DNA of 57,763 nucleotides from Frankia sp. AgB1.9 (GCF_016786355.1 NZ_JADWYX010000025.1:19540-77302), one strand, 5' to 3'; numbered from the stretch's first letter, positions 33,042 through 41,829 are shown. Notes: generated from the sequence alone by a model not told the origin. Program-made: numbers and translations.

Positions 33042-33544
33042 TCTCCCCCGTCAGCAGGCGCTACGGGCAGGGCTCGGCGCGGTCAGCCGACTTGACCAAG
33101 CTGGGCCCGGCCCGCCGGCGTCGCCCCGGCCACCAAGGCGCCTATTTTCCTGCGCAGACGCCGATCATCCGGCTGGTTGGGCAAGCTGCCAGACCGTGAT
33201 CGAGAACTGCGCAGGGAAACGGTGGACAAACCAGGGCATCGAACGCCGTCTTGCCTGCGCAACGAATGATCAAGGCGTCCCGCTGGGGCAGGCGACCCCC
33301 TTGATCGCTGGCTGCGCAGGGGAAACTCGGGCGGCAGGGGCTGGGTGTGGGACCGATCTTGCGGTGGCCGGACCGCGGGTAGCGCCCCGGCCTTCCGAGG
33401 GTCCTGGCGTGGTCGAGCGGGTCCGGGCGGTGCCGTTCGACGTCCCGGCGACCTGCCGTCCGAGCCTGAGTGTGTGTCGCGCGAGCGGGCAGACCTGGTC
33501 GTGACGGCAGCGTCACCGCCTCTGTCCTGGGATCGGGGGTTGCC
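33042..33544. repeat. Intergenic region with a four-copy alternating inverted repeat
   Basis: Consensus TGATCg-n4-CTGCGCAGG-n-AAA occurs four times at 33141-33167 (minus), 33197-33222 (plus), 33241-33272 (minus) and 33302-33334 (plus). Copies 1-2 and 3-4 form two hairpin-type units of about 80-95 bases, one after another. The remaining sequence has no supported gene. It separates the GyrI-like gene from the DoxX gene. Confidence 0.8.
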
Positions 33545-34117
33545 ATGAGACTGCTCGCCGAGCGGCACCCGGCGCCTTACCGGACGCCCTACCCTGCGTC
33601 GTCTCTTTCCGCTCGCCCTGGCCCGTCGCGCGTGGCCGTCTCCGCGGCCGATATCGGGCTGCTGCTCCTGCGGTTGACCGTCGGCCTGCTGCTCGCCGGG
33701 CACGGTGCGCAGAAGCTGTTCGGCCTGTTCGGCGGAGAGGGCCTCTCCGCGACCGGCCGAGGCTTCGAGCAGCTGGGCTATCATCCGGGCACCCTGTTCG
33801 CCGGGCTTGCCGGCGCTTCGGAGCTCCTCGGCGGCCTCGGCCTCGCGGCCGGCCTGCTCACCCCGCTGTCAGCCGCGATCGTCGTCGGCGTCATGATCAA
33901 CGCGATGGTCGTGACCGCCTCCCACGGGCTGTGGGGCACCAACGGAGGCATCGAGTACCCGCTGACCATCGCGATCGTCGCTCTCGCCGTGGCGGCGATC
34001 GGCGCCGGGCGTCTCGCGCTCGACCGCTTGTTCCGGCGCCGAGATGGCGGACTACCCGAGATGCTCTTCGCCCTCTGTCTGGGCGGTGCCACCGCCGCGA
34101 TCGTCCTGGCCATCTGA
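33545..34117 (+). CDS. DoxX-family membrane protein
   Basis: A 190-residue integral membrane protein with about four helices: IGLLLLRLTVGLLLAGHGAQKLFGLFGG (the DoxX signature), LFAGLAGASELLGGLGLAAGLLTPLSAAIVVGVMINAMVVT, GIEYPLTIAIVALAVAAIG and a C-terminal helix. DoxX-like proteins are linked to terminal oxidases or stress defence, mostly without defined chemistry. The ATG at 33545 gives a 35-residue hydrophilic leader; a GTG at the VAVSAADIG segment could be the real start. The esterase gene follows 37 bases later on the same strand. Confidence 0.85.
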   Translation: MRLLAERHPAPYRTPYPASSLSARPGPSRVAVSAADIGLLLLRLTVGLLLAGHGAQKLFGLFGGEGLSATGRGFEQLGYHPGTLFAGLAGASELLGGLGLAAGLLTPLSAAIVVGVMINAMVVTASHGLWGTNGGIEYPLTIAIVALAVAAIGAGRLALDRLFRRRDGGLPEMLFALCLGGATAAIVLAI

Positions 34118-34154
34118 GACGACCTGCCCAGGTGGCACTGGGGCCGGGAATGCG

Positions 34155-35093
34155 ATGATCGTGGCTGTGCGGCCCAGTAGACGGACGATGCTGCTGGCCG
34201 TTCCGACGGCCGCGGCCGGGGCCGTCGCCGGCGCCTGGTGGGTCCGGGAACCGGGCGGCCACGCGGCGCCGGGGCTGGTGGCTCCGCCGGGCGGCGGCCC
34301 GGCGGGACGGCTTTCGCCTTCGCTGGCGGCTGCCCGCGCCGCGACGGTGGTGCCGACCGGGCCTGCCCTGGTGACCCCGACCGAGTTCCACAGCGCCGCG
34401 CGTGGCCGGACCGTGTCGATGGTGGTCGTGTCGCCGGTGGTGGGCCCGCTCGACGGCCTGCCGGTATGCCTCGTCCTGCACGGCCGGGGCGACGACGCCC
34501 GGCGCGGGGTGGCCCTGCTCGGCCTGGACTCGGCGTTGGCGACGGCGGTGCGGGCGGGAGCCTCGCCGTTCGTGGCCGTCGCGGTCGACGGTGGCGAGAC
34601 CTACTGGCATCGGCGCGCGGCCGATGACGACCCGGAGCAGATGATTCTCACCGAGATCCTCCCGCGGCTCGCGGCGCAGGGGCTGCGGACCAGCCGGCTG
34701 GCGGCGTTCGGCTGGTCGATGGGCGGCTACGGCTCCCTGCTGCTCGCCGAGCGCCACCCCGACCTGGTCGCCGCCGTGGCCGCGAGCAGCCCGGCGATGT
34801 GGCGGACGTACGGCGCCAGCGCGCCGGGGGCGTTCGACTCCTCCGCCGACTTCGCCGCCCACCGGGTGCTCGGGCAGCCGCCGGCGACGGGCGTCGCCTA
34901 CCGGATCGACTGCGGGCGCGGCGACCCGTTCTACGCGGTCTCCCGCCAGTCCGCCGACGAGCTGGCGGCCGGCGAACGCGCCTTCGGCGCGGGCGGGCAC
35001 GATCCAACGTTCTGGCGCGCGGCGCTGCCCGCCCAGCTCGCCTTCGTCGCCCGCGCGCTCGCGCCGCCGTCGCCCCGACCGACCACTGGGTGA
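34155..35093 (+). CDS. Tat-exported esterase (alpha/beta hydrolase, putative esterase D-type)
   Basis: A 312-residue secreted hydrolase. The N-terminus VRPSRRTMLLAVPTAAAGAVAGAWW has the twin-arginine motif and a hydrophobic core, so export through Tat is expected. The catalytic triad is Ser188 in GWSMGGYGS, Asp257 in GRGDPFY and His282 in GGHDPTFW. The fold resembles the mycolyltransferase/esterase PF00756 family, so the enzyme may act on cell-surface lipids or on soluble esters. GTG 34167 is an alternative start that keeps the Tat motif. Same strand as DoxX, 37 bases downstream. Confidence 0.85.
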   Translation: MIVAVRPSRRTMLLAVPTAAAGAVAGAWWVREPGGHAAPGLVAPPGGGPAGRLSPSLAAARAATVVPTGPALVTPTEFHSAARGRTVSMVVVSPVVGPLDGLPVCLVLHGRGDDARRGVALLGLDSALATAVRAGASPFVAVAVDGGETYWHRRAADDDPEQMILTEILPRLAAQGLRTSRLAAFGWSMGGYGSLLLAERHPDLVAAVAASSPAMWRTYGASAPGAFDSSADFAAHRVLGQPPATGVAYRIDCGRGDPFYAVSRQSADELAAGERAFGAGGHDPTFWRAALPAQLAFVARALAPPSPRPTTG

Positions 35094-35117
35094 CGCGCCC
35101 CGAGCGCCCCGGCCTTC

Positions 35118-35201
35118 CATGATCGTCGTTTCGGCCCTCGGGTGGTCGTAACCAGCGCTGGTTCGTAGCCACCGGAGGGCGAAAGCAGCGATCAGGACTT
35201 G
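35118..35201. repeat. Dispersed palindromic element, copy 2 (complete)
   Basis: Arms from TGATCG (35120) to CGATCA (35194) pair over about 36 bases with several mismatches and meet at the central dyad ACCAGCGCTGGT. It starts CATGATCG and is followed by GGACTTG, the same ends as the copy near 11.4 kb. Intergenic, between the esterase and the convergent nitronate monooxygenase gene. Confidence 0.75.
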
Positions 35202-35258
35202 ACGGTCACGGCACCAGGCCGGCCCGGCGGAATCCGCGCGGGGGGCCGTGGCCGCTGA

Positions 35259-36335
35259 TCACACGGGTGGCGCGAGGGTGGACCGGGCCGCGGCCAGCGC
35301 CTCCTGGGCCTGCGCGTGCCACTCGGCGACCAGGTTCCCGGCGGGCGCGTCCCGGCTGAGCGCCGCGGCCTGTCCGGCCCAGAGGTTGACCAGCTCCGGG
35401 TCGCCGCGTCGTCGTCCCTCGGCCCGCAGCGGCGCGGTGATCCGGTGGACCTGCGGGTAGGCCGCCGGCGCGTGGGACCCGTGCTCGCGGGTGAACGCGT
35501 TGTCGAGCCCGCGGGCGAGGCGCCCGGTGAAGGCGCGGCTGACGACTGTCTGGCGCCCGCTGGTCAGCGCCGCCCGGTGCACCGGCGAAGTCCCGGCCTC
35601 GGGCGTGCGCAGGAACGCCGTCCCGACGACGGCCGCGCTCGCGCCGGCCGCCAGCGCAGCGGCGACGCCGGCGCCGTCCGCGATGCCACCCGCCGCGAGC
35701 ACCGGCAGGTCGACCGACGCGCGGACCCTGGCCAGCAGCGGCAGCAGGGCCAGCCGACCGGTGGCGCCCTCGGTGTCGTCCGGGTCGATGCCGCCGCGGT
35801 GGCCGCCGGCCTCCCAGCCCTGGGCGATGAGCGCGTCAGCGCCGCGCCCGGCGGCGGCCAGTGCCTGCCGCTCGTCGGTGACGGTGATGGCGACCGGTAT
35901 GCCGGCGTCGTGGCAGCGGTCGACGGCCTCGCTCGGCGGCAGCCCGAACGCGAAGCTGACCAGCGCCGGCCGGGCCCGCACCAGCACGTCGAGCTTCGCC
36001 GCGAAGTCGTCGTCGTCCGCGTCACCGCCAGGAAAGGGCTCGCCGGGTGCCACGCCGAGCTCGACCGCGAGGGGCCGCAGGCGCTCGGCGTAGTCCGCGA
36101 CGGCCTGGGTTCGCGTGGCCGCCGGCCCGCCGACGAACAGGTTCACCGCGAACGGCCGGCCGGTCAGCGCGCGGGTGCGCGTGATGTCCGCGGCGAACCG
36201 GTCGGCGCTCAGGTATCCGGCCGCGAGTGTCCCGAGCCCGCCGGCCGCGCCCACCGCGGCGGCGAGCTCGGGGGTCGAGGGCCCACCCGCCATGGGGGCG
36301 CACACGATCCGGGCCGGGACGTCTGGCAGCTCCAT
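35259..36335 (-). CDS. Nitronate monooxygenase-like FMN enzyme
   Basis: A 358-residue FMN-dependent TIM-barrel of the nitronate monooxygenase / 2-nitropropane dioxygenase family. MELPDVPARIVCAPMAGGPSTPELAAAVGAAGGLGTLAAGYL is the FMN-binding start; GADALIAQGWEAGGHRG holds the catalytic-site G-x-E-x-G-G-H-x-G motif and VLAAGGIADGAGVAAALAAGASAAVVGTAFL the phosphate-binding end. The ATG 36335 is favoured over a long upstream extension that crosses the MarR promoter. Divergent from a MarR gene with a palindrome between them, so MarR control is likely. Confidence 0.9.
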   Translation of the reverse strand: MELPDVPARIVCAPMAGGPSTPELAAAVGAAGGLGTLAAGYLSADRFAADITRTRALTGRPFAVNLFVGGPAATRTQAVADYAERLRPLAVELGVAPGEPFPGGDADDDDFAAKLDVLVRARPALVSFAFGLPPSEAVDRCHDAGIPVAITVTDERQALAAAGRGADALIAQGWEAGGHRGGIDPDDTEGATGRLALLPLLARVRASVDLPVLAAGGIADGAGVAAALAAGASAAVVGTAFLRTPEAGTSPVHRAALTSGRQTVVSRAFTGRLARGLDNAFTREHGSHAPAAYPQVHRITAPLRAEGRRRGDPELVNLWAGQAAALSRDAPAGNLVAEWHAQAQEALAAARSTLAPPV

Positions 36336-36398
36336 ACCGGCGACTGTGCCACGGCCGTCAGATCGGACCGGGCGGTGGACCGGCCCGCTTGACGCGAC

Positions 36399-36417
36399 GA
36401 CTTGCGTTGCGCAAGTC
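36399..36417. promoter_or_regulatory. MarR-type palindromic operator
   Basis: GACTTGCG-TTG-CGCAAGTC is a perfect 8-base dyad with a three-base centre (36399-36417). It lies nine bases before the GTG start of the MarR gene and 64 bases from the divergent nitronate monooxygenase start. Symmetric TTGC...GCAA sites are typical for MarR proteins. Confidence 0.7.
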
Positions 36418-36425
36418 TTGCATCT

Positions 36426-36914
36426 GTGAAGAGAACCGCGACCGCGCCGGGGCGCGTCGAGCCACCTGAGGATGTCGCCGCGCTCGAAGGGCTGACCCGC
36501 ACGCTGGTCGGGATCACTCTGGCGAGCCTGGACGCCCTGGACGGAGCCGTGAGCGTGCCGCGGTTCCGGGCATTGCTCACCCTGGACGCGCTGGGCCGGG
36601 TGCCGTCCTCGACGCTCGCGTCCGAGCTGGGCATGGTCGCCTCCTCGGTCACCCGCCTCGTCGACCGGTTGCAGGCATCCGGACACGTCGCGCGCGGCGC
36701 GGACCCGGCGAACCGCAGTGTCGTCACCGTCGAGGTCACCGACACCGGCCGCGACCTGGTGACCGCCGTTCTCAACCGACGCCACGCGCTGCTGGAAACC
36801 GTGCTCGACCGGATGGGGCCGGACCAACGCGAGGAGGTCCGGCGGGCGGCCCGCGAGGTCACCCGCTGTGCCGGAGAAACCGTCGTACCGGCAAGCAGCC
36901 CGCTCCCGCTGTGA
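36426..36914 (+). CDS. MarR-family transcriptional regulator
   Basis: A 162-residue winged-helix regulator: helix-rich start, then VPRFRALLTLDALGRVPSSTLASELGMVASSVTRLVDRLQASGHVARGADPANRSVVTVEVTDTGRDLV, the MarR recognition helix and wing. Inducer unknown. The GTG 36426 is used since the upstream palindrome would lie inside the gene with earlier starts. It is co-transcribed with a ClC gene: the MarR stop TGA overlaps the GTG start of the next gene. Confidence 0.88.
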   Translation: MKRTATAPGRVEPPEDVAALEGLTRTLVGITLASLDALDGAVSVPRFRALLTLDALGRVPSSTLASELGMVASSVTRLVDRLQASGHVARGADPANRSVVTVEVTDTGRDLVTAVLNRRHALLETVLDRMGPDQREEVRRAAREVTRCAGETVVPASSPLPL

Positions 36915-38587
36915 CGCCCACGATCCGGAGCACCGGGCACGACCGTCCCGCGCACCTGGGCGACTTCACCCTCACGCCGCGGGTCCTGTTCGTGGCCGCC
37001 GTCGCGCTGCCGGTCGGCGCGGCGAGCGCTCTGGCCGCGTTCGCCCTGCTGCGCCTCATCGGCCTCATCACCAACCTGGTCTTCTACCAGCGGGCGGCGA
37101 CCACCCTGGTCAGCCCGGGAGGCGGGCACCACCCGGCGTGGCTGGTCCTGTCGGCGCCGATCGTCGGCGGGCTCGTCGTCGGGGTGATGGCCCGGTTCGG
37201 CTCGGAGAAGATCCGCGGGCACGGCATGCCCGAGGCCATCGAGGCGATCCTCATCGGCGGCAGCCGGGTCTCGCCCCGGGTCGCGGTCCTCAAGCCCGTC
37301 TCCGCGGCCGTCAGCATCGGCACCGGCGGCCCGTTCGGCGCCGAAGGCCCGATCATCATGACCGGCGGGGCGGTCGGCTCGATCCTGGCCCAGGTCCTCA
37401 CGCTGTCCGCCGACGAACGCAAGGCGCTCCTCGTCGCCGGGGCCGCCGGCGGGATGGCCGCCACCTTCAACGCTCCCCTCGCCTCCGTGCTGCTCGCCGT
37501 CGAACTCCTGCTCTTCGAGTGGCGGCCCCGCAGCCTGATCCCCGTCGCGGCGGCCGTGTCCACCGCGGTGATCTGCCGGGGCCCGCTGCTGGGCACCGCC
37601 CCGGTCTTCCCCGTCACCGACCTCGTCCGGCCCGGCGCGGGCGCGCAGGCCCTCGCGCTCATCCCCGGCCTGACCGGCGGCCTGCTCGCGATCGCCGCCA
37701 CCTGGCTGGTCTACGCGGCTGAGGACGCCTTCGCCCGCCTGCCCGTTCACTGGATGTGGTGGCCGGCGATCGGCGGGTCGGTCATCGGCGTCGGCGGACT
37801 CATCGAGCCCCGCGCGCTCGGCGTCGGCTACGACGTCATCGACAGCCTGCTCACCGGCCGGGCCGCGCTCTCCCTCATCCTCGGCATCCTGCTCGTCAAG
37901 ACCGTCATCTGGTCCCTCTCACTCGGCTCGGGCACCTCCGGCGGTGTACTCGCCCCCGTATTCATGATCGGTGGAGCGCTCGGCGCGCTGGAAGGCATGG
38001 CACTACCCACCGTGTTCCCCGGCTTCTGGGCCATGGCGGGCCTGGCCGCTGTCGTCGGCGGCGTCATGCGCTCCCCACTGACCGGCGTCGTGTTCACGCT
38101 CGAACTCACCCACGCCTGGAACGACGCCCCATCCCTGCTCGTCGCCTCCATCAGCGCGTACGGCCTGTCCGCGCTCCTGCTCAAACGATCCGTGCTGACC
38201 GAGAAGATCGCCCGACGTGGGCTGCACCTCACCCGCGAATACAGCACCGACCCCCTCGACGCGTTCTACGCCCACGAGGTCATGACACCCGCGGACCGTG
38301 CGTCGGACCCGGACACGCGACCGCCCGTCGTCGTCCACGCTGACAACACCCTGCGAGAAGTCGCCAACGCACTCGCCCACCACGGCGTCACCGAAGCCAC
38401 CGTCATCCACCGTGGCGACGCCGCCGGGCCCGCGGGCGTCATCAACCTCGGCCAGCTTCTCCACGCGCGCCGACATGACCTCCATGAAGAGCACCACCGC
38501 GAACGCCATATCCCCACCCATCGCGGACCCACCCACCTCACAAGATCTGAGCGCCCGGAGAAACGACCGCCCGAGGTGCCGGCCTGA
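36911..38587 (+). CDS. ClC-family chloride channel/antiporter with CBS-like C-terminus
   Basis: A 558-residue ClC protein. Core motifs: GHGMPE (103-108, in place of GSGIP), GGPFGAEGP (139-147, with the gating Glu145 kept), and GSGTSGGVLAPVF near residue 350. About ten to twelve hydrophobic helices follow the usual plan. Residues 440-520 (ADRASDPDTRPPVVVHADNTLREV onward) resemble one CBS-like unit. The retained gate Glu suggests proton-coupled Cl- exchange. Its GTG start overlaps the MarR stop (GTGA), so it is translationally coupled and likely MarR-controlled. The far C-terminus is His/Arg-rich. Confidence 0.9.
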   Translation: MTPTIRSTGHDRPAHLGDFTLTPRVLFVAAVALPVGAASALAAFALLRLIGLITNLVFYQRAATTLVSPGGGHHPAWLVLSAPIVGGLVVGVMARFGSEKIRGHGMPEAIEAILIGGSRVSPRVAVLKPVSAAVSIGTGGPFGAEGPIIMTGGAVGSILAQVLTLSADERKALLVAGAAGGMAATFNAPLASVLLAVELLLFEWRPRSLIPVAAAVSTAVICRGPLLGTAPVFPVTDLVRPGAGAQALALIPGLTGGLLAIAATWLVYAAEDAFARLPVHWMWWPAIGGSVIGVGGLIEPRALGVGYDVIDSLLTGRAALSLILGILLVKTVIWSLSLGSGTSGGVLAPVFMIGGALGALEGMALPTVFPGFWAMAGLAAVVGGVMRSPLTGVVFTLELTHAWNDAPSLLVASISAYGLSALLLKRSVLTEKIARRGLHLTREYSTDPLDAFYAHEVMTPADRASDPDTRPPVVVHADNTLREVANALAHHGVTEATVIHRGDAAGPAGVINLGQLLHARRHDLHEEHHRERHIPTHRGPTHLTRSERPEKRPPEVPA

Positions 38588-38825
38588 CGCCAGGACCTTG
38601 CTGCCCCCGACGCAGTCCTGCTGTCGTCGAGACCACCGCCTGTTTCCGCCTGGTTGCCGAGCCATCCAGATTGATGACATGATGCTGCCGCCAATCTTGT
38701 CGACTGGAATTGGGGATGATAGTGGATCTTGGATTAGGTCGCGGCGTGGCACGGCAGGCGGCGGTGCGTGGCGGGCCCGGATGCGTGTGCCGGGATGCCC
38801 AGCCCGGTTGGGGTGACCTGTCCGG

Positions 38826-40049
38826 ATGACCGGTCCACTGGCGGGGAACCAGCTGGCCGCCTCCGTGATCGGGTCGGACGTGGAGGCGATCGGCGCCGCG
38901 CGGCGCTACGCCGAGGCCATCGCCGACGAGGTGATCGAACGGGACCGCTCGGGCTCCGTGCCGGTGGAGGCCTTGGCCGCGCTGGATGCCAGCGGCCTGC
39001 TGGGGATCACGGTGCCGGCCGAGCACGGCGGCGCCGACGTCTCGCCGGTGACCCTCGCCGAGGTCGTCCGCGTGATCGCCGCCGTCGACCCGGCCATCGC
39101 CCAGGTGCCGCAGGGCCACTTCCTGTTCGCCGACGTGCTGGCCGGGTGGGGAACCGCGACACAGCAGCGACGCCTGTTCGCCGACATGCTCGCCGGTGCC
39201 CGGTTCGGCAGCGGGCTCGCCGAGCGCGGCGGCCGGCACGCCCAGGACCTGAGAACCAGGCTGCGCACGGACGGCGACGGGCTACGCCTGGACGGGATCA
39301 AGTACTACTGCACCGGGTCGATCACTGCCCGCTGGATTGGTGTCACGGCGCTCGACGAGTCCGGACGCCTCGTCCTGGTGTTCGTCGAACGCCACGCCCC
39401 CGGCGTCACGGTCGACGACGACTGGGACGTCATGGGCCAACGCGCGACCGTCAGCGGCACGACGATGCTGCGGGACGTGCTCGTGGACCCGGACCTCGTC
39501 ATCCCCTACCACCAGGCGTTCGAGGGTCCCCAGCAGCTCGGGGCCCGCGCGCAGCTCGTGCACGCCGCGATCCAGGTCGGCATCGCCGGCGGCGCGCTGC
39601 GCGATGCCGGCGCGTTCGTGCGCGACCGGGCCCGGCCGTTCTTCGAGGCCGCCCGCGGCGGCTGGGTCGAGACCGCGGCGCAGGACCCGCACACGATCCT
39701 GCGCTACGGCAGGCTGGCCACCCGGGTACGTGCCGCCGAGCAGCTGCTGGCCTGGGCCGCCGGCGAGCTGCACGAGATCGGACGGCGGCCCCAGGACGCG
39801 CGGGCAGCCGCCCGAGGCTCGCTCGCGGTGGCGCAGGCCAAGGCCTTCGGCAGCGAGATCGCCGCCGAGGTGGCCAGCGACCTGTTCGCCCTCTCCGGCG
39901 CGAGCGCCACCGATGAACGCCACGATCTGAGCCGGCACTGGCGCAACGCCCGTACCCACGCCAGCCACGACCCGGTCGACTGGAAGTACCACCACGTCGG
40001 CAACTTCCACCTCAACGACGCGCTTCCCCCGAACCACGGCCAGATCTGA
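38826..40049 (+). CDS. Acyl-CoA dehydrogenase-fold flavoenzyme, SfnB type
   Basis: A 407-residue acyl-CoA-dehydrogenase-like protein of the SfnB/DszC monooxygenase group. Evidence: SGLLGITVPAEHGGADVSPVTLAEVVRVIAAVDPAIAQVPQGHF, WDVMGQRATVSGTTMLRDV and the group's diagnostic end RNARTHASHDPVDWKYHHVGNFHLNDALPP. No acyl-CoA catalytic Glu is evident; FMN-dependent oxygenation of sulfur or nitrogen compounds (sulfone/dibenzothiophene type) is likely. The flavin reductase partner is not nearby. ATG has only a weak ribosome site. About 240 bases of less GC-biased DNA precede it. Confidence 0.88.
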   Translation: MTGPLAGNQLAASVIGSDVEAIGAARRYAEAIADEVIERDRSGSVPVEALAALDASGLLGITVPAEHGGADVSPVTLAEVVRVIAAVDPAIAQVPQGHFLFADVLAGWGTATQQRRLFADMLAGARFGSGLAERGGRHAQDLRTRLRTDGDGLRLDGIKYYCTGSITARWIGVTALDESGRLVLVFVERHAPGVTVDDDWDVMGQRATVSGTTMLRDVLVDPDLVIPYHQAFEGPQQLGARAQLVHAAIQVGIAGGALRDAGAFVRDRARPFFEAARGGWVETAAQDPHTILRYGRLATRVRAAEQLLAWAAGELHEIGRRPQDARAAARGSLAVAQAKAFGSEIAAEVASDLFALSGASATDERHDLSRHWRNARTHASHDPVDWKYHHVGNFHLNDALPPNHGQI

Positions 40050-40078
40050 CGTGTCGGCCTCATCGCCTGACGGCCGCG

Positions 40079-40306
40079 TCAGCGGCGTGAGCCGGGATCG
40101 GGAGAGGCCTCGGAACGGTCCGGAAAGAAGATGTCCTCGATGGTCAGTTCGAAGATGCCGGCGAGGGTGAACGCGAGGGGCAGGCCGGGGTCGTAGCGTT
40201 CGGTCTCGATCGCGTTGATGGTCTGGCGGGACACCTGGCATCGGTCGGCCAGGTCGGCCTGACTCCAGCGGCGCTCGGCTCGCAGCGCGCGCAGCCGGTT
40301 TCTCAC
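40079..40306 (-). CDS. XRE-family HTH regulator
   Basis: A 75-residue Cro/C1-type regulator: RNRLRALRAERRWSQADLADRCQVSRQTINAIETERYDPGLPLAFTLAGIFELTIEDIF. It has no effector domain. The GTG start overlaps the stop of the preceding membrane-protein gene (GTGA), so the two are translated together. Such HTH/membrane-protein pairs are frequent in actinobacteria and likely autoregulate; the signal is unknown. Confidence 0.9.
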   Translation of the reverse strand: MRNRLRALRAERRWSQADLADRCQVSRQTINAIETERYDPGLPLAFTLAGIFELTIEDIFFPDRSEASPDPGSRR

Positions 40307-40710
40307 CGGTGCAGGCGGGTGCGCAGGTCCGCGATGCCGAGCCAGACCGCCACGCCTCCGATGACGATCACCTCACTGAGCGGACGTAGCCCGACGATGT
40401 CGGCGGCGTCGAGCAGGACGGCGGCCTGCAGGCCCACGAGAACGGCGGCGAAGGCGATCGCCATGCTCTCCAGCTGGATCTTGCGCTGATACTCGTCGGC
40501 GCGACGGAAGGCCCGCACCAGGACCCAGACGACGGAGAGCGTGAAGGCGCCGGTCACGCCGAGCCACCAGCCCTTCTCGGCGGTGGTCTGGTCGGGGGAA
40601 CTGCCCAGCGCCAGCGCGATCATCCCGAAGAGGGAGACCGGAATCCCGTCGATCAGGATCGCCCTGCGGGCGTCGCGGGTCACCTTGTCCTGTCGAGCTT
40701 CGTCAACCAT
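40303..40710 (-). CDS. Small membrane protein paired with XRE regulator
   Basis: About 135 residues with four predicted membrane helices: GIPVSLFGMIALALG, WLGVTGAFTLSVVWVLVRAF, MAIAFAAVLVGLQAAVLL and VIVIGGVAVWLGIAD. The N-terminus is charged (MVDEARQDKVTRDARRAIL). I place the start at ATG 40710 because the promoter -10 box ends seven bases upstream, leaving no room for the longer form from 40737, and predict a leaderless message. Function unknown; the partner regulator suggests a sensing pair. Confidence 0.8.
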   Translation of the reverse strand: MVDEARQDKVTRDARRAILIDGIPVSLFGMIALALGSSPDQTTAEKGWWLGVTGAFTLSVVWVLVRAFRRADEYQRKIQLESMAIAFAAVLVGLQAAVLLDAADIVGLRPLSEVIVIGGVAVWLGIADLRTRLHR

Positions 40711-40716
40711 AGATCG

Positions 40717-40745
40717 AATGTAAAGATTGCTTTCCATCTAGTCAA
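40717..40745 (-). promoter_or_regulatory. Sigma70-like promoter of the membrane-protein/XRE operon
   Basis: On the minus strand TTGACT (-35, 40740-40745) is followed after 17 bases by TACATT (-10, 40717-40722), close to consensus. The expected transcription start falls on or next to the ATG at 40710, so translation is probably leaderless. Confidence 0.75.
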
Positions 40746-41290
40746 GCTTGCTTGTCATCCAGGCACGCCCAGACTCAGGCCGGAGATCGCCCGTGTTCGT
40801 CGTGACGCACGAGAAGCGTGACCTCCTGGGAGGGGGCGACCACCTTCCACCCCGTCAACGACGGCATCGAGACCGCGCTCGACCAGGCCCGCGAGGGCCG
40901 TGGCCCTGGATCCGGCTGAGCCAGCTGGGAGCGGCCGGTAGTCAGCAGTAGTGACCATGAACTACCTCGGCGCCCTGCGGCACCATCCGTTCGGGCCCCC
41001 AAGTCCGCCCGACCGCTACGGATGGTGTCGGGGGCGACCGCTGACTCCTCCCGTCAGCGCGCGGCCGACGAGCCGGGAGACCACACCGTCGAGGCAACCA
41101 GTGCTCACCCCACGAACTCGCTGGCGTGACGCGATCCCCCAGACCATGCGGTCGGCCACGCCCCCAATATCGAAAGTAGCGGGAACTGCCCCGGCCACCG
41201 CTCCTGGCCGTCGGGGAGTACCCATTCCTCGACTGCGGTTGGCGTGCGGCAGCCCAGCCGACGAGGGACTAGTTCTCCGGGGAATGCAGT

Positions 41291-41329
41291 GGAGCCTTTA
41301 GTCCCTGCTCGTTAGGGGATAAAGGCTCC
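41291..41329. terminator. Long hairpin in the encapsulin upstream region
   Basis: GGAGCCTTTAGTCCCT (41291-41306) pairs with AGGGGATAAAGGCTCC (41314-41329), 14 of 16 positions matching, with a seven-base loop. The inner ATAAAGG / CCTTTA core is AT-containing, unusual for this genome. Could be a terminator or a structured RNA. Confidence 0.5.
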
Positions 41330-41351
41330 GACACGATCGCTACCGGCTGGC

Positions 41352-41386
41352 CCGCGCACCCAGAGCCGCAGCGGCTCGGTGCGCGG
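41352..41386. other. Second adjacent inverted repeat
   Basis: CCGCGCACC plus GAGCCGC (41352-41360, 41363-41369) are complementary to GCGGCTC plus GGTGCGCGG (41371-41377, 41378-41386), with an extra CA on the left side. It lies 22 bases after the previous hairpin, suggesting a two-stem structured element. Confidence 0.45.
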
Positions 41387-41812
41387 CGACCGACGCAGTC
41401 CGACTCGGGGGCTCCGGCTTGACGCAGGCCCAGCGGACCGCGCGCTGAGCAGCGCCTCGGCCGGGGCGGTCGGCCGACGGTGCGGGCGACTGCCGCGGCC
41501 GTGCGAGGCCGGCCGGGTTGGTCGCCCTGGAAATCTCATGGCGTACGCGGTCCGCGAAAGTCGACCGCGTCGCACCTCGCCCCTGAGACGCGCGGCCGAT
41601 CGCGCGGCAAAGGTGACAGCATCAATCGACGAGACGACCCCGCCGGGACACGTTCTTCGACTAGGCGCAGCTAGGTTAAACCAGCGCCTCGGCCGGCCGC
41701 TCATACGTTGACGCCGTGCCCGCGGCGGTGCGCCCACGATGAGCCTCATCGCTGGCGGAACGACAACGAGACGCACCGGCTTCGCGAATCCGCCCCCGGC
41801 CCGCACCGGGCA

Positions 41813-41829
41813 CATGACCGCGGGTCATG
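41813..41829. promoter_or_regulatory. 17-base dyad upstream of the encapsulin-geosmin operon
   Basis: CATGACC-GCG-GGTCATG is a perfect dyad about 440 bases before the encapsulin start. A further half-site GGGTCAT lies at 41893-41899. This is the best operator candidate for the operon, though the distance is long and no promoter boxes are clear. Confidence 0.45.

Noticed and set aside
33141..33334. CRISPR array
   Set aside because: Repeats alternate in orientation and have unequal spacing, with no cas genes nearby; they form hairpin modules.
41312..41815. 167-residue minus-strand frame upstream of the encapsulin gene
   Set aside because: Arg/Pro-rich, no family, begins inside hairpin DNA and lacks a ribosome-binding site.
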